NCBI GenBank assembly: GCA_022605955.1
Contig: JAKCOZ010000018.1
Location: 1,620,001 to 1,684,000 of the forward strand
From: Rallus limicola
Taxonomy: Eukaryota > Chordata > Aves > Gruiformes > Rallidae
DNA: 64,000 bases
Reading direction: 5' to 3'
This document shows positions 1 through 12,900 of this stretch, in pieces; the stretch's first letter is position 1; each line of letters starts with the position of its first letter. The notes under the pieces are model-generated. The model had not been told where the DNA came from and searched no databases. It worked only from the letters and a program-made list of their open reading frames with translations. Made by a program: the position numbers and the translations under genes.

Positions 1-712
1 TGCATCTTTGTTTCCAGTTTTGTAGAGGGGAGCCACAAGATGTGTGCTCTTAGTCACACGGGCCGGTTGCATATCCCATACTTAATGTGTGAGAGCTGGA
101 GGATCTGGGTGACTAAATTTTCCTCTGAAAGACTGTGAGCATCCCTTTTGGAAATACGGACGAGTCTCCTGGACATCATCAAGTGCTGGAGCATTTCTTG
201 TCCTGGGGTGGAAGTGACTCCAACAGTTTGGGAAGTGGTGATTGCAACCACCATTGTTTTCTGCCTATACATGTTTATTTGCAAAGTATGGATTGAATTG
301 GGTGCTGATGGAAGTCACTTGCCTTGTTATCGTCTGACTTTGTGTACTGGGATTCACAGGGCCAAAGGGGTATATTGGCTTTCTGGACCTGTGAATACTT
401 TACACTTTTAGCACCAGTGGATGAGCAATATTGGAAATCAGGACTGTAGGTTTGCCTAAATAGCAAAACTCTGCTACAGATTATAGAGGAGGAAACAAAG
501 CAGCTGATACTGGATTAAGTTTTCCACCTTATAAACAACTTTTTAATCAGCATTACAATTTTACTGACTTTAATGTTATATATTTTGCTGCCGAGAGCAA
601 AAGAAGTTTTATTTTGAAGTTGTAACAATTAGTTCTGAGGGTAGTGTGTTTGTACCAGGGGAGAGGAGTTGCAGTTGCTGGTTTTAGCCCATATATATAT
701 ATATACACACAC

Positions 713-772
713 GTATTCAGGCTGAGAGGAAATATATATATATATATATATATTTCCTCTCAGCCTGAATAC
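713..772. repeat. Perfect 60-bp palindrome with (TA)n centre
   Basis: Bases 713-742 are the exact reverse complement of 743-772 with no spacer. Each arm starts GTATTCAGGCTGAGAGGAAA and ends in alternating TA at the centre. Pairing stops at once outside (C at 712 against T at 773). The structure could extrude as a cruciform, or fold as an RNA hairpin if transcribed. A sequencing or assembly fold-back is the main alternative. Confidence 0.9.
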
Positions 773-1715
773 TTACAGCGCAAGTCCTGACTCTGTGTCC
801 TTGAGAAACCACGAGGACGTATCCTTTAGCAAGGACTGTGGATTTCAGTCCTGTCTAGGTAGCAAACACCTTCAGGAATTGAAAGGCAATGATTTGGGGA
901 ATCTACTTTAAAAAAGTCTGAAATACTATAGAACTTGCTTTGTTTCAGGAGAGCGCTGTGGAAATAGAACAAGATTCACAAGTCATTCATCTCGAGCTGC
1001 AGACTGGTGTGTCGGTCTCTGCAGCGAGAACATTAATATCTGTTAAATTCTCCAAATTAGCTTGAGCATTCCAGAGAAAGGATGTAATTCTCTGTTGTAT
1101 AGGGAAGGAATTCACCCTTCCCCCCAGTCTTTTGGCTTCCCGGGGACTCAAGAGAAACACTAATGTCAAGTCAAGCCCCTTAGTAATGGGGTCCAGATTG
1201 ACAGTGACTGAAGCACAGGCCTGTCAGAGGAGGGGATGCTGTCAGGTCAGCAGGCACTGAGTGTCCAGCCTGAGCTTGGCAGCAATAGAGGTTTGAATTT
1301 AAGTTCACATGGTGGTTCTCAGGTTTGTGGGGTATTAGCTCTTAGAGGTAAAACTTGTAACCTGCTTGTACTTAGAAGTAAGGAGAGGTGCATTACTATG
1401 CTGAGTAGTATTTACTGATCTCTTGTGACTCCCTTCTTTCCCTTGTACTAACCAGGGTACTGCCAGGCTTTACTAGGTTTGGGGAAGGGTTTTTGCTTGT
1501 TTTGACCAAGTGTCTGTTGGAAGATGAAGCAGAAAAACATGCTGCGCCCATGTCAGAGTGGAGTGAGGAATGGGGAGGAGAAGCACCAGGAGGTTGTTCA
1601 GGAGTCACCAAATGGGTGGAATAATCAGATTTCAAACCTGTCCATTGTACCTGGCCTTGTGTACAGCCCCCTTGGGTGGTCAGCGGTGCCATCTTGTGTT
1701 AAGCCAGTGGTATTT

Positions 1716-1739
1716 GGGGGAGGGCGGGGGGGGGGGGGG
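1716..1739 (+). repeat. G-rich tract
   Basis: A run of five G, then AGGGC, then a run of fourteen G. It has quadruplex-forming potential. Length in a run like this is often variable or misread. Confidence 0.75.
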
Positions 1740-4202
1740 AATCAATACCGATGCTTAAAATGTCTGGGGAAAGGGTGTTGGAAGAGCCCTTGAGAACTCC
1801 TAGTGTGAAGGCAGAAGAGCGGTGAAGCCCGTGAGTGTCTGAGACAGTCAAAGGAGGACCAGTTGTCACCATAGAAACCAACCAAAAAAAAAAAAAGCTT
1901 TGCAGGACAGCCACTACTTGTGCCCAAGGAAGTTTAGCAGTGGGGGTTCCATTTAACTGGTGATTTCTTTCCATCCTGTTACAAATAACAACTGCCTGCA
2001 CAGGGGCTTATCTGAAAATAATCCCTAGTGATGATTGATGGATCTTCTTCCAGTGCTTGACAGAGAAGCAGGGAAAAGCCTGATGAGAGCAGACGTAGTC
2101 TTTGCCCTTTCCCACTGTCTCCCGGCGAGGAAGTTTCTGCAGGGTGTGCAGTGCTGCTGCGAGGGCTGAAGTCAGCTGGGAGGTTACGGCTGCTCGCTCC
2201 ATGGCACGAGGTCTGCTGTGGTTGCTTGTTTGCTTTACCCATCACCATGTCAGAGCCTTGCCAGAGCAGCCTGGGTAGTGGGGAGGGTCCTAATCCTCCT
2301 GTGTCCTATATTTCACATTTCCAAGACCTTTTATCCAAGGTGCTGGTACAGCTGCCACTCACAGATGTAATTTGTGATGGATTTCTTTGTCCTCAGCAGT
2401 GGTATTTTGTACACCTTCTAGGGGTCAGACTGCTAGTTTGTGTCTGTGCAGCACTCAGACTCGTGGCAAGGGCAATCCTGTATTTTCTTGGAGAGTGACA
2501 AATTCTCCATGCCAGTGTAACATCGCCCTGCTTTGCACCCAAAGTGTAGTGCTCCTTTAAAAGTCTTTGTTCACGTACACTCTTCATTGAACTGCTTGTA
2601 CATGTGTGCCTCTCCTCTGTGTGAGCTTGCACAGTGGTTTTGTGCTCAGGAGCTGCTGAAGGGTGCTGTCTGGCTCTCTGAGCTCACCCATGCCTGGTTG
2701 CTCTGTGCACGTTGTCTCCGGTACAGGTCGTTTATGATCTGACCTGTCGAGGAACCTGTGATGACCTCATATGGCATCTGAGAAGGTGGGAAGGGGCCAC
2801 TAAGAGGTGGTGCAGTGCAGCCACATGCTTGATGCATGTGCCACCCTGCAGACGGATGGAGAACAGAAGTTAAGTCATCCAATCTATGCTCTTTTCCCCT
2901 CTCTTCCATGGAAAGCTGCCAGAATGTCTCTGTGTCCTCCAAAGCATCGTGTCCTGTGACTTTTGGGGTAGGTTATTGCTAGGCCTGTAGCTGGGTACTC
3001 AAGAGAAGCATGACATCATAGACAATAAATGGAGAGCTCTGGTAGTAAAGGCATTCTTCACGCTGCACTTCTAATGACCAATTTTTTTGTAAGAAAGATA
3101 GTAGGTTCAAAGCTTGGTTCAAAGTTCTGTCATGGGACGGAGTTCTGTCATGCCCACTCCAAGTGTTGAACTGGACAACCAGCGAGAAGGTGGCATTACC
3201 CATTGCTGCTTCAGAGCTGTATTAAGGTGGGGCTGAGGGAGGTCTTTGCAACCAGCAGGCACTTGCTCACACAGCTCTCTCCATTCCTAAATAATTTTAA
3301 ACGAGTCAGCTGAAACTTTCAGGTTTTCGGCTTCCTAGCACGGAGGTACATTTGGAAGGAAAGCCAACGCACCAGGAATATAGCTGAAAAGAAAATGGGA
3401 TTTGTTGTTATGGGAAAAACTTCAGTGGAAGGGCTTTGAGCATTGAAGGCTGTTTTGAGGCGTTGTCAGTTTTTAATAGTAACCAAGAGAGTTTTCAGCA
3501 GAACCAGAGCATTTCTGTTGTAGCTGTTGACCAAGGTAGAAATACTTAGCTGGGTAATTTTGAACCAGATCGACCTGCAATTAGCATTAGGGGGTCTTTT
3601 GACCTCAAAGGGAGGTTTCAAAGCTGCCAGCCAAATCCCATAACAACGTTCAGCATCCCTGAGGCAAAACAGCTCAGCCAGGTTTCAGTGCAGGAGGTTT
3701 CTGTGCTGAGGTATGATGGGGGGTAGATCAGTTCATGTGGAGATGTCTGTACAGCGAAGCCTGACTTGAGCACATGAAGAGCTTTGTGGACTAAAACCTT
3801 GGGGAACACATCTGACCTTCACATAGCCGAGTCAGTCCCTGGGAAATCTGGAAAGCACAGGGCCCTGCACATGATGAGGGGGTTTTGGTTAAGTGGTGTT
3901 CTGGCAATGAAAGTTTATAACTGTACAGGGAAGGCGGCTTAGGCCATGGAAGAAGTGGGAAAGAATCCCTAAAAGATGCTAGAGGACCTGTGGGAGTAAT
4001 GTTTCAGAGTGGGGAGGGTTATACCCTGTACAGGAGTTTCTCTAGAAACAGATGCCAAGCTGCCAAACAGAGAGACTGTAGGAGCAGCCTCTCGGGAGCT
4101 GAGCAGAGTGGGATGTGGACTAACTGAAAGAGGGTGAAGAGGTAATTAAACATTATTAAATGTTGTAACAGCAGCGCTGCTACTACCATAGAAATGGCTT
4201 TG

Positions 4203-4222
4203 GGAGCGGGGGGCGGGGGGGG
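4203..4222 (+). repeat. G-rich tract
   Basis: Runs of three, six and eight G separated by AGC and C. A possible quadruplex in otherwise unremarkable non-coding DNA. Confidence 0.65.
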
Positions 4223-6039
4223 TTTACTGTGAGCAAAGCAACTCTATGCGCTTGTTCTCCCCAGGTCAGAGACACACAGTCTGATTTGCTGCAGCACGTT
4301 CCATGTAACTCCAACTGGAATGTTACTCTCAGGCTGTGTGAAAGTAACTCTAGGTGGTGTAAGGGTCTGATGCCAAGCGGCACCGGCGTATTGCAGGCGT
4401 GCAGGTCTTTCCTTTGCACCAAATTGCAGAGTGTCTTCCTGCAGCCTCCTTGGCAGAAGATGCTGGGGGCATGCCTGTTGCCATGGTGGACTTCAGTTTG
4501 CTTCTCCCACATACCTGGAGGGACTAACCTGAGGAATCAGTGGAACTGAACCGCTCGATTTCCAGTTTACGCATAGCTCAGTTCCTACCTCACGCCCCCA
4601 ATGAGCTCTTCAAGAAAGAGTAATTCCAGTTCAGTGCTATTTATCCCTCCCGCGTGGAGCAGCGTGGCAAACCTCCAGCTTCTCTCCATTGTCCCCAGAG
4701 GGATCAGCTCTCCCCAGGCTGGGTGCCAGGCGCTGGCCGGGAGCCCAACCGTGATTAGGGTATCGCTGCAGCAGCATCTCTTCCCAAACACAAACACACC
4801 TCTGGGGAATGCCCGATTCAGCTGCAATAGCCGCAGCGGAGATGGTATTTGAGTAACGTCACGTTGGCTGCTGGCCATTTCAGCAGATGATTTATTATTT
4901 TCTATACGAATCTGCCTTTAAAGCTGCTCGTATAGCGTTACGGATGATATCATTCTGTGTTAAGTACTTACAAGATCTGTTTCAACCTTTGAATGTATGC
5001 AGAGGTACGGTCTGGGCAAAAATAATGCCTGGGTCCTCTCTGCTTATTGGTACAGATGGGTGGCTTGTACCTCTCCCTTGTTAGGTTGCAGAAGGGGCAT
5101 TTGAAATTGTGTGTTCTCCTCCTTGTCTGTGTGTCCAGGAGCAGCAAGCCAGGCCTTATGTTTCATCATCCACTGTGGGTGACTGGAGGTACCGCCCATG
5201 TGTAACTGGTGAACATTGGCTTTTGTCTCACATGAATTCAGGTCTCACGGCAGTTGAGGGTCTCAGAGCTAAAGAGGTTTGTGGCCGTGCTCACCTCTGC
5301 CATCCCTGCCTGGCCCACGCAGACAGCTGGTTGCAGAGGACTTCACCATGTTCCTCTGGATGCTGTGCTGGTTGGGGTCAGGGGAATGGGGAGTGTGGTG
5401 CCACCTGAGCACATGGGCTGTGCTCCGCAGCGGCTCTGGTGTCTCCTTGTGTCAATGTGATTCTTCTGATTACACTTGAGAGATGAAAAAATGATTCCTC
5501 AGCCTGGTGCAGTGTTTAGATGCTGTAGAATCTCATCTTGCACCTTGCTGTGTGTCCTCTCTATCCCTTTATCTCTGTATAAGTGTTACCTGGTCACAGT
5601 CCTTCACTGACTTGCACTCGTAGAAGGAGCCGGCAGCCCTTGCGATGAGAACGATGGGGCTAGGTCTGCAGGGACTGAAAAACTAGAAGGCAAAGGTTTT
5701 CATGGAATTCCTGGGTTTGCCGTGAGCATATACAAAGACATGGTGGTCAGTGCAGTAACAAAACCAGATGTGCGGTCTGGGGTGTGTGGAGCAGAGTTAA
5801 CTTGTTTTTTGACGAGGGAACAAGGAGTTAAGGAGTAAGTGATTTGCAGAGATGTCTGGAGAAAATCTGGAGCGCCCCTGGTCTCATGGATGCTCCAGCT
5901 TTGCATTCCTGCTGCAGCAAATAATAGCTGAGTGTGAAACTCGGCTGAGCCTGCCCATGGAGCTTGCCTTAGTCTGCACGGTCTGGGTTTGCTAATGAAG
6001 AGAAGTTACGATGTTCGTAAATTATGCAAGGTCACAGGA

Positions 6040-6086
6040 AAGATTAATGGCTGCGTATCCAGCTCTTCTCATCGCCCATTAATCTT
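6040..6086. repeat. 11-bp inverted repeat with TAAT cores
   Basis: AAGATTAATGG at 6040-6050 is followed 25 bases later by its exact reverse complement CCATTAATCTT at 6076-6086. Both arms carry TAAT/ATTA homeodomain cores and the TAATCT form seen in K50 (bicoid/OTX-type) sites. Just upstream, 6020-6036 has a C/EBP-like TTATGCAAG followed by AAGGTCA, a nuclear-receptor half site. The clustering suggests an enhancer, which is inference. Confidence 0.45.
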
Positions 6087-6582
6087 CGCTGGAGTTCATC
6101 AGTCTGTATTGATTCTGTCAGGTCAGGCAATTTGAATCTCTGTAGTTGAGGTGTTGCAAGCACATGCTTATCTACATTTTTCCAGTTATCTTTTCCCACC
6201 TCTGGCCAGCTCTGGAAGAAGAGAGATAGGCCAGAGCTGTCATTGATGGATGCATGGGTCAGAACCTGGGCTGAGTGGATTTCTCACCTTTAGCTGGTGC
6301 AAAACTGGTCTGACAGAAACAGGTGTTTGGTTTTGTTTGGGTTTTTTTTTTTGGGAGGGAGGGGGCAGAGGATCGAGGGGGTTTCTGGTGATTTTCCTTT
6401 CCCTGCATTGCCTCCTTGAAGTGACACAGCATGGGTTCCCAGCAGTATGAGTGCTGGCATGAGGACGGGGCGTGAACAGAAATATCTGTGGATCTCTCTA
6501 TGAGCAGAGGCATATTTGTGACTTAGTTACAAATGGTGGGCTGGCAGATGGGTTAATCTGGCAAAAGGAATTAAAATACAGG

Positions 6583-7354
6583 TTCACAGATTCACAGAAT
6601 CATAGGGGCTGGAAGGGACCTCCAGAGATCGAGCCCAACCCCCTGCCAAAGCAGGGTCCCTAGGACAGGTCACACAGGTCAGTGTCCAGATGGGTCTGGA
6701 ATATCTCCAGAGAAGGAGACTCCACAGCCCCTGGGCAGCCTGTCCCAGGGCTCCCACACCCTCACTGTGAAGAAGTTGTTCTGCATGTTGGTGCAGAACT
6801 TCCTGTGCTCCAACTTCAGGCCATTGCCCCTTGTCCTGTCCCCACAGACACTGAGAAGAGGCTGGCCATTTCCCCCTGTGTCACACCCTTCAGATATTGA
6901 TAACCATTGATCAGATCCCCTCTCAGTCGTCTTTTCTCCAGGCTGAGCAGCCCCAGGTCACTCAGCGTTTCCTCGTAGGTGAGATGCTCCAGGCCCTTAA
7001 TCACCTTTGTAGCCCTCCTCTGGACTCTCTCCAGGAGATCCCTGTTTTTTTGTAATGTGGAGCCCAGAACTGGACACAGTACTCCAGGTGGGGCCTGACC
7101 AGGGCAAAGCAGAGGAGGAGGATAACCTCCTTTGACCTGCTGGCCATGCCTCTTTTAATGCCCCCCAGGATCCTATTGGCTGCCTTAGCCCCTGGGGCAC
7201 ACTGCTGGCTCATGGCCAGCCTGGTGCCCGCCAGGACCCCCAGGTCCTTCTCTGCCATTCATCAGACTTGTGTTCCAGTCCCTTCCCCAGCCTGGTTGCC
7301 CTTCTCTGGACATGTTCCAGGGCCTCAATGTCTGTCTTGGAGTGAGGGTCCCAA
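6583..7354 (-). mobile_element. CR1 LINE 3' fragments, two pieces joined
   Basis: The + strand starts with the reverse complement of the CR1 tail (CACAGAATCATAGG type) and continues into CR1 3' UTR and coding sequence on the minus strand. Bases 7001-7258 encode the C-terminal CR1 reverse-transcriptase region. Bases about 7262-7354 encode a segment that normally lies downstream of that region, yet here it is upstream in the element's orientation. Two truncated CR1 copies in the same orientation therefore appear to abut near 7260. Confidence 0.9.
6816..7258 (-). pseudogene. CR1 ORF2 C-terminal remnant (broken)
   Basis: Two minus-strand frames, 7001-7258 and 6816-7004, carry consecutive parts of the CR1 ORF2 C-terminus. 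The first contains an [15 protein letters not shown] stretch and the second [13 protein letters not shown], both typical of the family. The switch of frame between them marks a frameshift. No start, endonuclease or polymerase catalytic core is present, so it is a dead 5'-truncated copy. Confidence 0.85.
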
Positions 7355-9747
7355 TTTTGTCAGTATCGGGATTTATTGGATGGATGGAGGCGGCTATATC
7401 TGAGTAATGCAGGTAAAGGTAATGGTAGATCTCAATAGCCCTCAGTAATTGTCTGTTACAATACAGCCATCAAAACACAGCACTTTTTTGTGTGCAAATT
7501 TCAGGCTGGACTAAATCTCATGCACTAGATGGTCCCACAGCAAATATTTTTGAAAACAAATGACCACTGTGCACCAGGAATATGAAATAAAGCAACAGCA
7601 CAAAATCATACCAATAACTTCTGAGAATCTAGTAATCAGAATCTGTAACTAGTGTGTGTCTCGGTCAGTGTGGAGAAGCACGCTGTGTTTGAGTGTTGTC
7701 TTCTCCATCTGTCAGCTTGGTATCTAGATGCTCTTTTTCTTCCCAGTTCCTTCTGCGTTGCATCTCTCAAGAGGCTCTACTCCATCTCTTTGGACCCAAG
7801 GCTGATAGGGAAGGAGGATCTCCTCCAAAGGCTGCTGTCTTAGGGACAACAATGTTCAAAAAAGCTCTAAAAATTCTGCCTAGAAACCACTAGTTGTTCT
7901 TATCATCTGCAGGAGATGAGGAAGAACACTGGTAAGCTGAAGAGCATGCTAATGACAATTAGTGTCTCCGGAACAGCGAATGTGCCATCCCTTCAAGGGA
8001 CACACTCTGAAAGGCAAGGTGATCAGTTCCAGGCAATCCAGCACACAGGTTGGTATCAGCACCTCCAGTTATCTGCAGGAACGTGCTGGTTAGGGGGACT
8101 TTGACATTTAAAGAAAAAGAAGGACGCAAGTTAGCTCATCATATTGTTCTGATGAAATTTCAGCTGTGCCCAAGGGCTGTGCATGGTGCTTGTTGACAAA
8201 GGGAGGTGAGGGATCCCCAGCTCATTGCAGAGCAATGCTGGGCTGTGGCAGGTGGATGCAGATCCACACAGCACTTGGTTTTGAGAAGTGACTGTTCACA
8301 GCAAAGCACAAACACTCCTGTCTGTTCCAAATAGCCTCATTAACTCTGTGCAGACCAAAACGTCTGTCATCCAGCCATACAGAGGCATGTGGTGTGTGGC
8401 AGGAGAGGAAGGGGGTGGTGTTTGTGGAGGTTCAGGGTTTGTGGGGACCTGTGGCAGTGACTGTGTGGTAACACTGGGCTTCTGCGTGTGTTAGCAGGAG
8501 CGTTGGGAGGCTGGTTTGCTTGTTCCTCATACTCCTCTGTGCTGGTACATAACGTTGTATCTCTTTTGCTGCTTAGAGTTTGCCGTTGCTGTATCTATGG
8601 CTTTATATCTGCTAGGAATCCTGGATCATATGGTGAGTGCAGCCTGTTCCTGGACTGATGAGAGCATCCCTAACACCCCCTTCCCTGCATCCGTGTGCTG
8701 TGAGGGGGAGGCACAGGCAGCTTTGTTACTAATCCTTGGCCACTGCAGCAGAAAAGCTTCACCTGGCTGGATATTCTCAGGGCTGGGATACCTTCCTCAT
8801 CCTCCTAGGAGGTGGTGAGGGTTGTTAGGCCCGTGGGCCCTCTGTCCTAATCCAAGCCAAGGAGCTGAAGTGGCTGTGGACACCAGTAACGCCTGTTTCT
8901 TCTCCCAAATAGCAAAAGTTAACTCAAAAAAAACCCCATAGAAGCATGTACACATCTGGATGAGCAGTTACAAAGATTAATGTGACATGCAGGGTCAGAA
9001 TTCCCACTGACATTGACTCTGTTTGTCCAAACAAGTTAGTGGAAGCCTCCTGTGAATATGAACTGCTCTCTGCGGTGCTGTGCAGGCATTGGACAGCTTG
9101 GGCGCCAGTTCCCTCACAGGCATGGCTGCAGGAGTCTGTCAGTGCTGTAAAATAGAATGCCAGGAGAAAAAAACCCCATACATCATAGAGACAAGCATGT
9201 AAGTTTTAAGACTTAATTTTTGCTTATTTTTCTGTACTTATCTCTGTCTTGTGACTGTACTCGAGCCTAAAGTCAGCCCTGCTGTGGCCTGGTGTTGAAG
9301 GAAGATGGGCACTGCATGTCAGCTGGACTTGGGTGAAATGTTTTGTTTGCTGCCTTAATAATGGATGCCTAAAATACCTCTGCAGAAGGGATATAACTTC
9401 TTAAAGCTTGGGTGCTGACTGCATTGCCCTGGCAAAAAGGGCTGGTGTCTGGGGCTAAGCAGTAAGCACTCTGTCCGAAAGCTGGCCATGCTTTGGCTTT
9501 GGCAGTCGAAGGTGCTCTGGGATCCTTTGGGGTGATGCATGTTACAGGAAAACAAGCCTATTTTGGGTCCTGTGAGCAAAAAATGTGTGCGCTGATCTCG
9601 GCAGGTTTGGGCTCAGCTGCTGCAAGGGGGTTACTTGAGTTCGGAAGCAATGTTGTGTTTGTTTATGCTATAAAATAAAGGAAATTGCTCTGAGTGTCTA
9701 CCTCCCAGTCCTTCCCAGCTATGAGAATAGTATTTTTATTATTGTTA
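7355..9747. other. Non-coding DNA, no supported gene
   Basis: Only short chance frames are present. Two runs of A followed by CCCCATA (near 8927 and 9171) are the only internal similarity noticed and are too short to interpret. Confidence 0.55.
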
Positions 9748-9948
9748 TTCACAGAATTTCACAGAACTGTAGGAGCTGGAAGGGACCTCCAGAGCTCATT
9801 GGGTCCAACCCCCCTGCCAAAGCAGGCTCCCTAGGACAAGTCACACAGGTCAGTGTCCAGATGGGTCTGGAGTATCTCCAGAGGAGACTCCACACTCCCC
9901 TGGGCAGCCTGTCCCAGTGCTCTGTCACCTTCACTGTGAAGAAGTTCT
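9748..9948 (-). mobile_element. CR1 LINE 3' UTR fragment
   Basis: It begins TTCACAGAA and continues with the reverse-complement CR1 3' UTR (GGAAGGGACCTCCAGAG, then CTGGGCAGCCTGTCCCA). It is closely similar to the starts of the copies at 6583 and 29773, so probably the same subfamily. It is flanked on the right by a short (TTG)n tract at about 9946-9962. Confidence 0.9.
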
Positions 9949-12900
9949 TGTTGTTGTTGTTACTATTAGTATTATGATGATGAGCTGTGTAACGCAGACT
10001 TCAAGTCAGTGTGGAGGTGCTAAGGACTAACGTGATGCTTATTGCCATATCGAAGGAAATTGTGAGGAGCACTCCCCCTGGGTGTCACTCCAGGCACGTT
10101 GCTGATTTCAGTAATACTATGATGATAAGTGATGGTTTAGAATTGACAGCATCACTATAAGCGATGGCTGCGTTTGCTCGGCAGCCAGTTCAGCAATACA
10201 GAGGATTGACACAAAATAGGGCAAAAATACGCATCCTGCTCCCGGGTCTGAGAGCAGCAGGGGTGCATCATGGAAATACAGGGCTGCTGGGTGGCTGCCC
10301 TGTCACAGCATCTGCTTGGGATGTTCTCCAGCCAGGTATGCCCATAGCATGCTATGTTAACATAGGGAAAGAACCTGAATTGCATCACCACATTCTCAAA
10401 TGGTGGGTTTTGCTGTGCTTGTGTGAATCGTGCAGCATGCTGCTGTCACTCTTCCAAGCCGGTTTTAGTGGGACATGCACGGGCTCGCAGCTGAAGGCAG
10501 GTAGGTTGGTTGGTTAGTTAGTGTGTACGAATGACTGTGAGAAATACATGTCCCAGCATACCAGTTGTCAGGCTGGTGTTGAATGTGGGACCTGGGACAG
10601 GAATGTTTAGGGAGGTTTTTCCCAGCGTGGCGCAGAGCCAGGGGGAGATAACATGCCTTTTTCCATGTTCAGCGTTTCTACCCTCTGCAGACCTGAACCA
10701 TGCCAATGTAACCATCAGCTCTGCACCGTTAACAGGAAGATAAGATGGCAACAACACCCTTGTATCCCAAAGAGATGCAAACCAGAAGCAGGTCTCACCA
10801 TTCATGGGTGGCCCCTGATCAGAGGGGGACTGGAGGTGAGGGTATCAGTGCAGCCCTGACCTGTCAGTCAGCAGCGATTAACAATAGCAACTCCTGCAAG
10901 CCATACCAGGATGGCATGGGGTACATGGTATGAACATTATGTTTAATTTATGGTGTTTCTAACTCATTTGTGAAATGAAATTACTTCCCCTTCTCCATCC
11001 AAGACATCAGTGTACATTTCTGTGGGGTTTTTCACATGTATGCTGGGAAGGGGAAGTGAGCACCCCCCTCTTCTGAGGGGAGATGACTTCATCCATGGCA
11101 TTTTGGCTAGTGAAAATAGATTGATTCTATTTCTGCATGCTAATTTCATTCGGCGCTGAAATCACTGATGTGAAGGCATCAGCCTCAGTTTAGGATCATG
11201 TTCTGAATGATGATGAAAGAAATGTGTTATGCTGCACTAAGGAGAGGGGGGGACAAGGTGAGTGTATCGAATGCTGAGCTTGCTCCTTTGATTTGTAAGC
11301 ATGGAAACAGCCTGCCAGTTTTCCTCAGCTAAGTCCATAAATTGTGTGAATCTTGGTGGTGTGTTCCCTGTCTTGGCTGTTACCATTGGAAGCCGTTCCC
11401 TCAGGTGTCAGTCCCTGTGGTCATTCAGAAAGCTGTAGGAATGCAGAGCTACCTGAAGGTCACTTGCCATTGGAGCTCTGGAAATTACTGGTGACTGTTG
11501 GCTGTTAGTCGTGTTGATAGGTATTGTGATGGTCCTGCGGTGGCATGGGAGGTGTATTGGGGGTCTTCCGCAACAGAAGCGAGAAGCATGGTTTTCCTGC
11601 GTTGGTGGGAAGCAGTGTCAGTGTTGGCTCTGAACACAATCCCACAATCCCTCTGTTGCAATGAGATGTGGGGACACCTCAGTGACCCCTAACCTACCTC
11701 CCAGTTAAACCCCTGAAGTCCCAGCTCGGGGCTCTCAGCCCTTGTAGGAACAGCGTGTTACTGTGCCATTGGAGTGATGGTGTCCCAGTAGCAGAGGGGA
11801 TGGCTTGGGTTGACTTGCCTCCAGCCACTCTGCTCCACAAGCTGTGCTCACTAGGTCACCAGTGAGAGACAAAAACATTTAATGTCCTTTCCTGTCACAA
11901 ACTCTTTGAGCTTGGTGGGGATGGACAGTGAGTAGTTGAAGAGCAGAGTGCAAGTACCTTTAGGTCACGTTTCAGTAATCGTTACTGCCTGCAGTGATGT
12001 TTTTGTCACACAGTTGGGTTTTGTTATCATAGGACGTGGATGATCAGCAACAAATGCAACCTGGGGCAGTTTCTCTGTGGGTAGATGCACCCAGCTTGCT
12101 CCAGAATAGGTTGTGAGGGTTTTTTTGGAAGCAGCTTACTTGGGAGCCACACTGCTTCATTCCTGTTGTATGTAGGACAGTAATTGGAGGATTTCAGGTC
12201 AGTTCCTAATTGCTTAAAGAATAGGGAAGCTCCTGAGCATGGTAATTAAAAGCACAGTCCTGTGCTGCTTGCTTGGTGGGGTTGAGAGTAGTGTGTCATG
12301 GACAGGGCTTCTCCTTGTGGAATTCCGAATTGAAGTTTGGATGGGTCAGGCTGTCACGAAAACTGCTGACACCCCTTTCCATCCAGTCTGGATTGCTTTG
12401 ACACAGAGATTTTAATAGGCTTGGAATCAGCTTGTTCTCCTAAAAATCTTTATTTTTTTCTCCTCTTGGACCTTAAACAATGTCTTAGCAATACCTTGCT
12501 GCAAGAAACCAAAAGGGAGGTTGGTGCTTGGCTTTGTTACGGACGTCTCGTGTTTGGAGACATTGAATCACACACGTTGGCGCTTGTGAGTCCCCCATGT
12601 TGTCAGCAGGTGGTGGTGAAGGGGGAATTGAGGCTACAGTTAGTGATATGGGAACAGCTGAACCTCCCAAGATCTGCACAAGAAGATTCCTCTGAACTCA
12701 AATACATCCTTGGAGAGCCATATGTGCATAGCTGCAAGGATTTTGGAAACGATGCGGTGCAGTGACAGGGAGATGACTGGCAAATATTAATTGGGAGAGT
12801 GGCCCATGCCAAGAAATTCCTTGCGATCATGTTACCTTCTCTTCATGCAAAATATTTACTGAGTTAGAGCAAAATACCGCAGCTTAATTTACCGTAACTA

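Larger units (their letters stand above)
1..6582. other. Unique non-coding DNA, no supported gene
   Basis: No open frame here shows a recognisable domain. The frames are short (mostly under 115 codons) and overlap on both strands, as expected by chance. Structure that is visible: a perfect palindrome at 713-772, G-runs at 1716-1739 and 4203-4222, and an inverted repeat of homeodomain-like motifs at 6040-6086. The stretch around 4840-4985 contains a CRE-like TAACGTCA and low-redundancy sequence that could be a conserved regulatory element, but conservation cannot be judged from one genome. Confidence 0.6.

Noticed and set aside
8925..9180. Two A-runs followed by CCCCATA as a repeat pair
   Set aside because: The match is about 13 bases of mostly A; flanking sequence does not align.
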